DNA of 64,000 nt. Source: Onchocerca volvulus (taxonomy: Eukaryota > Nematoda > Chromadorea > Rhabditida > Onchocercidae). Positions 52,989-64,000 of the stretch are shown piece by piece. How positions within the stretch are numbered: the stretch's first letter is position 1; each line of letters starts with the position of its first letter. The stretch covers positions 19,445,753-19,509,752 of the forward strand of contig HG738138.1 of the NCBI GenBank assembly GCA_000499405.2. Reading direction: 5' to 3'. Under the pieces are notes generated by a model. The model was not told the origin of the DNA and made no database searches. It was given only the letters and a program-made list of their open reading frames with translations. The position numbers and the translations under genes were made by a program.

Positions 52989-55900
52989 ATTCTGGATCTC
53001 AGATATGGATGTTGGCAAACGAAATGAATGCGTTTTTCGAGATTTCATTGCTTACTTGTTTTGCAGTTATTTCAAACAAACAAATGATCTATTCAAGCGC
53101 TCAGGCTTCAGCCTCATCGATCAGTGCCAAACCTTATTCAGGCTTGGAACTCCCATCCATTGTTCTCAGCCTAATTTTCACTCATAATTCCTCCTCATAT
53201 ATTCCACCAGTTTTGTTGTTTATTCAAAATTTTCCGCTCTTTCTATGCTCGGAAGCTTCTTCTCTATCATTCAGCTGTGTCCCATTATTCGAAGGCTCAA
53301 GTGGTCTCGAATGATTAAAAGCAATGGCAATTTTTCGTTAAAATTCTCCCATTTTTACTTGTAATCATTACTTGCATTTTAGCGAAAAGCTTTTTCTTTA
53401 CAACAAAAGTAGAAAAGTAAACAATGTAAGATGGATAGATCAAAGTAAAGCGTTATTTAATCATCCGCTTGCATTGTTGACAGTTAGAACTTTATTCGTA
53501 CTTCATTGATGAAAAACAAACATCATCTTACTGCTTAATGCAATCATTGCTATTTTATTTGCGCAGTACTATCGTATTTTATATCTTTACAAAGAATACT
53601 GTTACAGCTAAGTCACCAGGTATCTTTATCATTTTTGTTATTATCACCATCTATTATCAGTATCATTGTTATCATCTCCATCACTATCAGCGAAGACGCT
53701 GTGTTAACGATGAAAGCAGTGTCGATTGAAACGGTACTTATAGTAGTATGACCGAAACGATCCCACCGCATAATTCATGTTGTACGAGATATGATAGTGC
53801 AACGGAGAAATTATTTTCCTTACACACTCAATCAGCGGGTTCCTCAATACTGACATACTGATAGAAGTAAAATTAAGTTACAAGAAATAAAATACGAGTA
53901 GAGCGGTGAGGGAAATGTCAAAGTCAGCGATTTTGAAGTGTAAGTAACTAATAGACAATAAAAAATTCATGTTTTTGATTTTTTACCGCAAAAAAAGTTT
54001 TATCCCTGTCTTCTGACCTCACATGTCAATGCATCAGCAGGATTAGATTCGGTACATTCAACAAAACAAAGTAAACTATTTCAGTTCGACTTAGTGAAAT
54101 CCGAATTATCTGTTTTTTTTTTTTTCAGATATATTTTATAATTTCGAATGTTTTTTGAACGATCTTTTTCTGAAGTCTCTTTTGTTGGAAACTTTTTATT
54201 AGAAGTTTCCGTTGACAAATCATAATGAAAGAATATTTTAAGAATTTCTAATTTACGGAAATGACAGCAAAACCAATTTATTTGTATTGCGAATGAAATT
54301 GCAACAAATAGTAATCAAATCATTGATTTATTGCTAAACGATGCATAGCTTTTTAATTTCAATTTTTTTTTTTTTTTTTGAAAGTAAAATTCACTCTCAG
54401 AAAAAAAAAATGAATTTCGATTTAATCAGCTAATATGATTTATTTGAAACATTTGATACTTAAAATTCTGCACTATATATAAATGATCAAAATCTTTTGT
54501 TTTTTTTCCATCATTCCTTCTGCATTATTTCGACTGCTGTTCTAAACAAGTGATTTGAAGTATGGGGTAGAAATAGATAAATTTTCGAAACTTCTTCAAA
54601 TCTTAGATCTTCTTAGTTGAATAGTCCATGAAAGCTTCGTTTGAGCATTACTGATGTTTGAAAATATTAGAACTTATTCAGTGGCGATGTTGTTTCAATT
54701 TCCTGCGATGGTGATTCTTAAATATGTGATGCAATCCAAAGATGGCACCAATTCCCCGTTAGCCAATAATATTTACGAATGCAATGCCTTCCGTTTTAGG
54801 CCAGGCCATCTCATAGCATAAAAATCTAATTTCTCGAAGGAAGTATGCGCAATTATTTTACAACATAAAAATACATAAAACTTCGATTAGAAAAGATAAG
54901 CGCTTCATCTGAGAATTTTTGATTACAAGCTCTTAGCTTTGGAAATTACTAAACGAATTAATCGCCATCTGTTTGTCGGTTTGGTAAACTAAATTTGAAG
55001 AATTTCGCTGTTGCAAATTATCAGATAAGTGCATTTTTCGTCTCGTTCAGCAATTCATTCTGTGCATAAAATTGAATTATATTATCTCTTTCTCACAAAT
55101 CAATGCATCAACAATTTACATAAAAGATTACGTGACATCAAAATTTGTTTTTGAAATTTCAAAGGATGCAAACAATTCAGTTTTATGCCAAATAATATGC
55201 CATGGGATCTTAATAATGACAAAATATTATTCTTATGTTTCTTCTATTTCCTATTCATTTCAATACTGGCAAAATTTAATTTGAAATAAATTTGAATTTT
55301 TTTCATTGTGCTAACTCTTACTTCCATGACGTATCATAGAGTATGTATATCAGTGGTTTGTTAGGCTATACATTTCTAAATTTTAAAAAATATTAAAAAA
55401 GAAAGAAATAGGCTATCAATGGCTACCAGAATGAAATGATTGTAGCTATGAAACTTCATGCCTCGTCTTCACTCTTCTCAGATTTAAGTTTTGGGAATTA
55501 AGCTTAAAGAGCCAGAAAAATTTCCAGGCGCAAGTAGACGATGAAATTCGGGACAAAAGTTCTGCTACAATAAATTACTTATACTCAGCAGCATTATATT
55601 GTATCTCAACAAAGTTAGGAATTACTTAGTATCCAAATGACCCCTAGTCATTAATAGCCAATACTAGTATGTTCAAATATTCAACCTTATAAACCTACTT
55701 AAACAGTAAATGTCTTACTATCTTGATCTTCTTTTTATCACTTGCACAGAAACTTATGGAAAGTTTAATGAAGCCAAATTTTTAGTTCATTCTGCGTGAA
55801 TTCTCTCAATGTCTGACGCAATAGTATAAGAAAAGTTTACTGACTGCTAATATGAGTAGAGAAATTTGCGGATAGCAGCGAGTAAATTTGTAATGCTAAT

Positions 55901-58466
55901 TTTCAACATATTAGAGTGAGAGATGAACTAATGAATACGTGATCATCGTAATTCAATAATACCATTACGTAGGAATTATTCACGCGTCTTAGAATTAGTC
56001 ACGTAAGACTGTCAAATTGTAACTGTCATTTGCGCTCAACTTATTTTCGTCCAAACAGCAAAGCTATTTGAAGCGTAGTATATGCTTGTCAATGCTGTTC
56101 CATCGATCTATCTGTTTGCATAGCAAACAAGTAAATATGTCATCTGTCTATCTGCACGTACACCACTAATCGATCGTTGCTTCTTCGGTTGCCAGGGGTT
56201 CGGACGTTCGGTCAACCTACGATGGGTTGACTAAAAAAGCCAAAATAGCTAGCAGGTGGAGTCTGTCATGACTGTCATAACGATCTGTGGCCAATGTCTG
56301 TGTGTCTCCTTTGAGACAAACTGTTAAACGCCGACCCCACAACATGGTCAGGCAGACGGGGCGGTCCTTTTTTCCGACTGGGCCATTCATACACTGCACA
56401 CTGTCGTAACATTTTAAAGCATCGGTTCCACAAATTAAAATTGAATCGTTGTTTGTTCATTGATTTATTTCAGGTCGAGAACAGAACTGTCACCGTCCTA
56501 CATGATAGATGTGTCACCTGACCTTGCTGATGCATGCAATTGCATGCAACATATAAATACAACTATATGTTTGTTTTAATACTTCGAAAGGAAACTTTTA
56601 TTCATTAATTGTGAAGAAAATTGTGATAAAGAGGATTTATCTTATTGTCACTGCTCCTCCTTCCATCTTCTCCATCCCGTTACACTGTCATAGGGGGATT
56701 AATTGCACAGGAAACAAATGGTCGTCTGGAATTTTCTTCTGTCTCTTCGGAGCTCCCAGCAATATTTTGTATTTATCATCATCATTGACAGTTATCCGTT
56801 CTTAGATAATCCGATAATTACTTCCGTTACTCATTATCGCTTTCTGTCTTCATAACACTTACGATGGTCACTTGCGAGCCACTCATCCTACTTTAAATAT
56901 TGATAATTTAAACTGGAATAGACTTCTCTATTACGTCACCTCAAAGGGGTCGTGCATTAGTTTGATGGTATTCACAAAAATCGAATTTTGATTAACTTAA
57001 AAGATGATTTCTCGGATAATCTCGTCTCAGTGATTTTCCTTTTCCTCTTTCAACTGGCTCCACAAAATGTGCAGAATTAAGAAGGGCAATATTTTTTTCT
57101 GGTGCAGTCAAATCTCTCATCGTCTTTCATCCACTGATAGATAAAGTAGTGAATCTATTTCCAAAGGTTCAAGAACGAAAAATCTTCGAAATATTTAGTT
57201 TCAATGATTCCATTTGTTTCCTATTGCAAATCACATTTATTGCATGCTTTGCTAGTTTGTAAGAGGCATTTCACATTTCCATCACTTAAGTTACAGTCGG
57301 TACTTAAAGATATTTTTCAAGGTTAACTTTCTTTGAAAGAAGAAACCGACTGATGAGATGTATCAAGATTGTGTGGAAACTAAATATTTTAAAGCTTAGG
57401 AACTAATTTAAAGCTAATTTAATTGAAATTTCTCAGTTCGATATTTCCTTTGTTTCTTTGCAAAACATAAATTGAATGTTGCAAATGATTACTTGAAAGA
57501 GATAATTTTTAATTACATTCTGATTCACTTCTAAAGATCTTTTTTATCTTAGTTTCTTATATTTTCAGTGATGCATTGTGAATGCATCTGTAATCGAAAA
57601 TACTTTTATTCAAATGTTTACTTGAACTATTTCATTTATATTATGCCACTGCTTCAGGAAATTGGCTTTCAATATTGGCAAGTTTTAGCTAAAGATTAAT
57701 GAGAATGAAACAGCCTAACAACAAGCCAATGTAATAGACTAGCCATCTCTGTAATTGAATATCCGAAAAATCTATTCAATTCCCTTCTTCTTTCATATAT
57801 ATATTTACATCAGATCACTTCTTAATTGAAAATATTAATTAAAACTTGAACAAGTCAAGTATTCGAGAAATTCCTCATATTTTTTTTAAAAATTGGCTTT
57901 TAAGGGAATATTCTCATCATCTTTGTTCCTTTCCACAATAGATTGTTTATTTCGCATTTTTTTCTATTGTTTGCTTGAACATAAGTTGAACATTGCCTAG
58001 AATCTTCAAGTTTAGGGGGGAAGTGCGGTTATAAATTAGCGGAAGTAATATAAAATATAGTAATGATCAAGATTATAATGATAGCATTAACCAATGCCTA
58101 TTATTATGCCATCGCGATGACAATGAATTATTGTAGTAACAACAGTGATGATTCTCCTGTTATCATCATTATCGATGACTCGACGTGCTTTTCGACACTT
58201 CTACTCAACATTCCGCTTCATCTTGAAATGTCGAAGTACATTTCCAGAGAAAATTGTATGGAATGAGAGAAATTTGTCGAAGGAGCCTGCACTCTGCCGC
58301 CCTTTTATTTGTTTTTGCTGTTACATTCTACTTTTTATTGTTATATATTTCTTTGTTCATTACGAATGAAAAAGTTTCTTGTTCTACTGCAACTAGCATT
58401 TATATAAAATAATAATATACGTCACTTGTGAATGAGAAAATGGCCTGAACCACGATGGATTATTTG

Positions 58467-58550
58467 AGAATATCCAAACAAATTGATCACAAGGTTATTC
58501 TTTCCTTTGTTGCTCGTAGAGATCGGATAGAATATTGCTCACTGAATTCG
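58467..58550 (+). repeat. Diverged dispersed repeat, copy 2
   Basis: Partner of the copy near 15836-15925. The matching frame is broken here by a stop and small indels, but still reads DHKVILSFVARRD and then EYCS after an insertion, so similarity remains at the peptide level. Confidence 0.5.
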
Positions 58551-59746
58551 TGATGCAAGTTATCGATAGGCTAATGGGTTGCATACAAAAACTTCTCGAA
58601 AATTTCTACGGTATTGTCACTTCTTATCATCTGATACAAAAAGGAAGCAGCGGAAGCAAAAAATTGAACGGCACGTGGAACCAAATAGAGCACGATCATC
58701 ATTTACCACTAATCTTCCGATGTTCCTCTTGTTTTTCTTCTTCATTCCTGGTAGAAATTTTTCCCATAAATAGCTCTTTGCACAATTCGTCTGTTTATTT
58801 GGTTTGTTTGTCTGTGTTGTTGAATCATGCAGAATATAGCAAAAAATCAGGAATTAAAAATATTGTAGGATAGAATTTGTTCATTTTTTCTTCCCTTCTC
58901 TCTTTCGAGCATTATTCTCAGTTCTTTTTATATTTTATTTTGCAGTTTCCTCTTTCAGTGTTTTGTTTTTTTTTTTGAGTTAGAAAAGGGATAAATTTTA
59001 CTTGTACTTGCATTCCTGTACTCCGTCTTTACCATATCTTTTTCTCATATTCTCAAAAAAGAATAAATGAAGACGTGTAAGGCTTGTAATTTGTCCTTGA
59101 CTTAGCTTACATTTTTCAAAAATATATGTGTCGTGATGCACTGAAATGTAACTTAAGCGTTTAAATTTACATTTACGTGAATCAGCCTGAATCCATACAA
59201 ATGTGGTGCAGAGGTTGAGCGGATATCTTTATTGGAATTGTTTCTTAAATTCATTTTGGATTGTATTGGCACAAGCCTATAATATCTATTATATAGAAAA
59301 GTTCATATGTATTAGTTCGACTGAAAAGAAATTTGGGATCCATTTTACATTTTTTATTTATTTTAAAGGACTTGAAGCCAAATAAATTTATAAAGGTTAT
59401 TAGTTCCAGTCTTTCTAATATTTAAAAGAGATTTCATTTCGTTTTCTTCCGATTGCTAACAGTTACAATAAAGCATTATTGCCAGTAAAGTGAAAAAAAT
59501 TCGTACGAGTATCAATATCCAAATCATTTTTCTTCTTTCGCCATGATCCGAAGAGAGGCATTCCTGTTTCAGGCATCACTTTGGTCGCAAATATTCATTA
59601 ATGTTTTAATGATTTTTATATTTTTTTTCTTTTTTAGCAGGCGTTGTCATTAGTATTTATCTTTTCAGACATAGATTTCCAATTCAATTATAGGATTTGC
59701 TTTATAATCGTTAGATTAATTGCCTACTCTATTGTTATAATCATTT

Positions 59747-59815
59747 CTTTTTTTTTTTTTTTTTTTTTTTTTCCTTTTTTTTTAATCTTTTTTTTTTTTT
59801 TTTTTTTTTTTTTTT
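59747..59815 (+). repeat. Long interrupted poly(T) tract
   Basis: Nearly 70 bases of T with two short interruptions, ending TTTCAG. It resembles an exaggerated splice acceptor, but the DNA after it shows no coding exon. Confidence 0.9.
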
Positions 59816-62800
59816 CAGCTGTTCAATTTCTATTCTGATATGAGAGCCGTCCGAAAGTATTTGCTATAAAGAGAAATTATTGCGGTAAAAATCATTCATC
59901 TAACATTCGATAAATTTTCTGAATTTTTACAAAGGTTTTTTCCCCGAATTTTTTCAACATTTCTTCAAGTTGAACTTTTTATTTGTTATCATTTGCACTG
60001 AAATATTGTCACATTAGATCTCAATGAAAGTCTTTTTTTTGCTCGGAACTCATGAATTCTTTTTCATTTTATAAAGAATATTCTGTAACTAGCATCGGTA
60101 AAATTGTGGTAAGATTTATAAAATCATTAAAAAGTCATTTCCAAGATATATAGTCAGAACAGTGATAGTTAATGAAAGTGCCAGTAACGTTACGAACAGT
60201 GATATCTTAGATCATACACATCCTCTTTGACTGTTAAAAAGTTGTATCAGAACATCACAAGATAGATGATTCTTATTCAGATCACTGTTGATAAGCTTTA
60301 AATAAATCGTAAAGATTCAGAATTACGTGCATGAAGTCTGAGAAAACAAACCAACTAACGAGTATAATTTCTGAAAAGATGTTACATCACTGAAATATGT
60401 GCAAAATAGTCAGACCTGAAATGAGTGCAACTAGTAGGTAGTTGATTATGTTTTAGTCTTGGCATCACAGCAATGCTTTAAAATATGACTAGCCAAAAAA
60501 TATCGTGTCACACTAAATCATCACCAATATAATCTTGTCTTCGTTACTCTCGTCCATATTTTTGAAGAATTACTTCGAAAGTTCCCGAAAATTTCCAAGC
60601 AAGCATCATTAAATTTTTCGTTTTTTTCATTCCGTGTAATGCTTGGAAACTATCTGATTTCTTTCCACTTCTTTAGTAAGACTAAAAATTTCGAAATGAT
60701 TCATCGAAGAAAATAAAATGAATAGGTTCTTTCTACATATTGGAAAATTTAGAAATGCATTCAACAAAGTTAACCATCTTGGCCGAATAAGCAGGACATC
60801 TGGTATACTTCTGGCAGAATTAGACCGGACTATTTTCTTTTGCCTTTTATTATCCTCTCGAAGCTGCCTGCAAAAAAACTCTCCAAATCTTTGGATTATT
60901 CTTCTCATCTTTTCCTCGTCGTGCTATTTGTGACATTCGCTATTTCTGCTTTGTTACACCATCCGTCCATCTACTGCGTCTCCTCTATCTTGCCATCCGT
61001 AAAATTTTCAGCAGTTTGGATTCGAATAGATTGATCGCGGCACTACGCATCAACTGCTGCTTTACAATTAGTTCGGAAGGAAGGATCATATTGCAGCACA
61101 TCAATCGATCCCACATCGAATGGAAGGAATGGAATGCAATCAAAGATGAAGGAATGGGTGGTGGTGGTGTGGTAGGGAAGGGAACAGCGTGGCGTGGCTT
61201 CTTCTTCCTGCCAAGTTGTCATTTTGTATTTCTGGAAACTTTCTGCTCGCTCTTCCAACTACTGAAATGGCAACTTTTAAGTATCTTCTATTAAGTGCAG
61301 TGCTTTATCTCTCATTTGCATGTGAATGAGAATGCGTCATCTGTCATCTGTGATAGATATCCTGGGGAAAATATTTTTGCATTTCTTCTTTCATTTCAAT
61401 CGTTCTGCGCTACAAAACCAACTGCTGTTTGAATGCTCATTTATGACTGATCGTTCGTCCATTCGTCGTACAAAGTGATCTCACTTCTTTGATGATATTA
61501 TCATTATGTCCTCTTCTGTCACTTTAACACAAGCGATGAGTCATCCTGATTATACTGTGCTAAGTTCGTCGAAAGCATACTTAATGTTGGCCAATTGCAT
61601 TGATTATATCGCATTTTATCACATTGGAAGCGTGTTCATATGATCGAGCATATTCATATGAAGTATTCTTCGCTATTCACAAACTTATGCTTCTCTTCTT
61701 TTTTTTCTTTCCTACTTTCTGCATTAATTGTAGAATTTCCAGAAAAGATGAAATGCTATTCAACATTTTTAAATAATTTCGCTTCATTTATTATTGGTGA
61801 ATTTCAAAAGGTTACATCACATCAATCTCTTCAGTCTTCAGCTATAAGTACTAATATAATTTGCCATCAGAATGCGTAAGAATTTCGTTCAATTACTTCT
61901 TGTTTTCTTTTGTTTGTTGCTCGATTTGGTTTCTGATTCCTATAATTTCAGTTCCCAGGAGGTTTTAAATTGGGATCACTTCATTAATGATTCAGTTTAT
62001 CCATTGCTGACTTTTTTCATTGATTTTCCCATTCTTCCATTCATTTTTTGGAGTAAGCACGCCATCTTTATCGATTTGTTGTTAAAAGATTTGAATATTG
62101 GTTCGTCAAAATAGGAATGTAGAAAAAACCTCTCCTTGATTTTAAAATAAATCAAAACTGAGATTAAACTCTAATCCAGATTAAGAAGAGCTGACTAATG
62201 TTGATTTTTACTCTCCGTATTTCGTCTCTCCAGTATTTCCATCTATTATTTGCAATGTTTGCTTTAATTTTTTCCCTCAGTTATTTCTTGATTTTTTTTT
62301 CCATCTTTGTAACATTGCCTCGTATTGAATGCCTTTAAATAATAAATATTAAAGTTTGACTCTTCTACCAATGCAAGAAAGTTGCATTTTTTATTTTCTT
62401 TCATCCTTCATTTGTTAAGAGAAATTTAATTCGATGACATATTCCTTGTTAGTGAAAGGAATGGAATGTCTGTTGGAAAAAAGCAACAAAAATATATCAC
62501 TTCCTACTTTCAAACAAATTTTTTAGATTATGCAAATTTGCTTTTCGAATCTATAAACTTTTTAAGAACAAAGGATAAATGTTCATTCTGATCGATAACT
62601 TGTAACATTTTTCTGTTACTATAGATCAAATAGTGAATGTAATTTAACACTTTTTTTTTTTGTACTTCATCAAATTTCACTATGTCGTTTTCATCGGTTA
62701 TAATCACCAGATTATAAACTGAATGATGTCAATGATGAATGGAAAATGTGACTGCTGATAGAGTAGGAAGTTTCCATTATTTATTGTTTCTTCAAAAATC

Positions 62801-63852
62801 TATCACTTCTTATTTGCATTGCTTCAAAAAGATCCTAACAGAGTTGGATCTATTTTATAAAATTTAATTTAGCATTTAAGTTTGCAGCAGAAATATAGGA
62901 TATGCCATCATAGAGAAAAAAAAAAAAAGGAATTAATCTTGCGATATTTTATAAAAGCTCTGCATTATTTCCCAGTTGTTCGATGCCTGTTTTGCATTCC
63001 TGCAAGTATTATTTCAAAATTGAATTGTCCATGAATAAGATGAATCGCAAATGCAATTGCTTCCGGCATTTAATGCTGACATTCAGTATTCAAGATCATT
63101 TAAAGAATTGGTCGGGTCAATTTTACTATGTTTTAACTTTCTAACATTATTCTTTTCATCTTTCTTGTATTGCCGAATGATTTGTTGATGAAAATTCCAT
63201 ATATTAATCTTAAAAACAGTAGCATCATCAAATTGAATTTCAAATTGGCATCTCATTCGAAGTTCGAATCTTCATCATTATATTTTTATATTTTGAAGAT
63301 TATGAGATGACTTTCTACGAATTGATAGTAAAAAGTGATAAGATTTGAAGATCGGTGGGGAAAAAAATTTTTTTTTCCATTAATTCCATCAGTTGATATG
63401 AGATTGGGTGCAGTCGATCATTCATTTTTAAAATTTTACGTCATTCCAACACTTTTTTTTGAATGACTTCTAAACTAGCTTGAGTCCATTTGTCATCTCA
63501 ACATTTCCTCCAATTTCTTTTCTCACCTGTCCAATCGTTCGTCCTCTTTTGAATCACAATTTGCTTTCCTCACTATTTCTTAATAGAAATAGCAGTAGTA
63601 GTAGTATTGAGTATACAGCCTTCCTTATCCAGCTTCTTCCCGAGAATTCCTGTTATGTTATACTGCGAATCAAATTCCTTACAAACTTTGGATTTTTCAG
63701 TTCCTGCTCTCTCTCTTTTCTTGTATACATATGTATATTATATGCAGATATCTCATCGATTTTATGTATATTTAATGATGATATGCTTTTGCCAACGACT
63801 CGATTGGGTTAAAATGAAGAATAGCTAACGTTCCGTCCGTCCTTTCAAGTGG

Positions 63853-63921
63853 ATGGATGGCGTGGTTGCAGAATCTCCCACAACAGTGATGGATACATCA
63901 AGATGGGTATATTGGCGACTG
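63853..63921 (+). CDS. Possible first coding exon of a gene running off the right edge
   Basis: ATG at 63853 opens a 23-codon frame (MDGVVAESPTTVMDTSRW...) ending at a strong donor (CTG|GTAAGA). An internal TTGCAG at 63864-63869 offers an alternative acceptor in the same frame, in which case the exon would begin at 63870. The local composition is less AT-rich than the flanks. The product is not recognised and the rest lies outside the window. Confidence 0.28.
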
Positions 63922-64000
63922 GTAAGATTTTGGGTCGCTGATGAGAAAGTTCTACAGTGTCTCATTTTATTTCTCATTTAGTGGGTCATTTCATCGATCA

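Larger units (their letters stand above)
51598..63852. other. Gene-poor region
   Basis: About 12 kb without a convincing gene. The longest open frame (52841-53314, 157 codons) has low-complexity composition, includes degenerate GTCATATT repeats and lacks any recognised motif. Poly(T) tracts stand at 54363-54380 and 59747-59815. GC-richer islands at about 56020-56480 and 60950-61260 could be regulatory DNA or isolated exons. No tRNA or rRNA is seen. Confidence 0.5.

Noticed and set aside
52841..53314. Longest single open frame in the right half (157 codons, plus strand)
   Set aside because: It overlaps a degenerate short tandem repeat, has Ser/Phe/Leu low-complexity composition, shows no motif and has no supporting splice or promoter context.
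58535..58873. 112-codon plus-strand frame
   Set aside because: Begins inside the diverged repeat in a different frame from the shared peptide and shows no family features.
59747..59824. Poly(T) followed by CAG as a splice acceptor
   Set aside because: No protein-like open frame follows, and the tract is better explained as low-complexity DNA.

Overview
The window is nuclear DNA of a nematode. It is strongly AT-rich. Genes are split into many short exons whose introns mostly end in TTTCAG or TTTTAG, and there are dispersed fragments of mobile DNA. The gene style suggests a spirurid or filarial-type worm, but that is an inference from general features and no species can be named from the sequence alone. 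All identifications come from reading protein motifs and checking splice phases by eye.

Layout. (1) 496-7961, plus strand: a PRPF39/Prp39-type U1 snRNP splicing factor built of HAT repeats. Its 5' end is missing; fifteen exons can be traced and all phases agree. (2) 7962-13599: gene-poor intergenic DNA. (3) 14005-40585, plus strand (first codons perhaps at 13600): a Girdin/Daple (CCDC88) homologue of about 1,450 residues. It has an N-terminal Hook domain spread over introns of 4-5.6 kb, a long coiled coil in many short exons, and a C-terminal tail with two PPxY motifs and a Daple-like terminal Gly-Cys-Val. An alternative 3' end (stop at 38014-38016) and a 30-nt microexon candidate suggest isoforms. 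(4) 40586-46225: a stretch with no recognised gene. It holds a phase-consistent but unrecognised minus-strand gene model (43760-45004) and scattered exon-like fragments near 42.3-42.8 kb. (5) 46291-50751, plus strand: a probably secreted SGNH/GDSL hydrolase of the phospholipase B-like type. Its second intron carries a Helitron-like sequence. (6) 51074-51597, minus strand: a possible two-exon gene for a small single-pass or secreted protein, convergent with the hydrolase. (7) 51598-63852: about 12 kb with no convincing gene, only low-complexity runs, a diverged repeat copy and a few GC-richer islands. A possible first exon of another gene lies at the right edge (63853-63921).

The three solid genes do not form an obvious pathway: one is nuclear (mRNA splicing), one cytoskeletal or signalling (Girdin/Daple) and one an ester hydrolase. 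They look like ordinary independent neighbours on the same strand. The most interesting points are the Girdin/Daple C-terminal architecture and its alternative ends, two GC-AG introns supported by reading phase, the unrecognised minus-strand four-exon model, and a diverged repeat pair (15.84 and 58.47 kb) that shares a peptide-level match.
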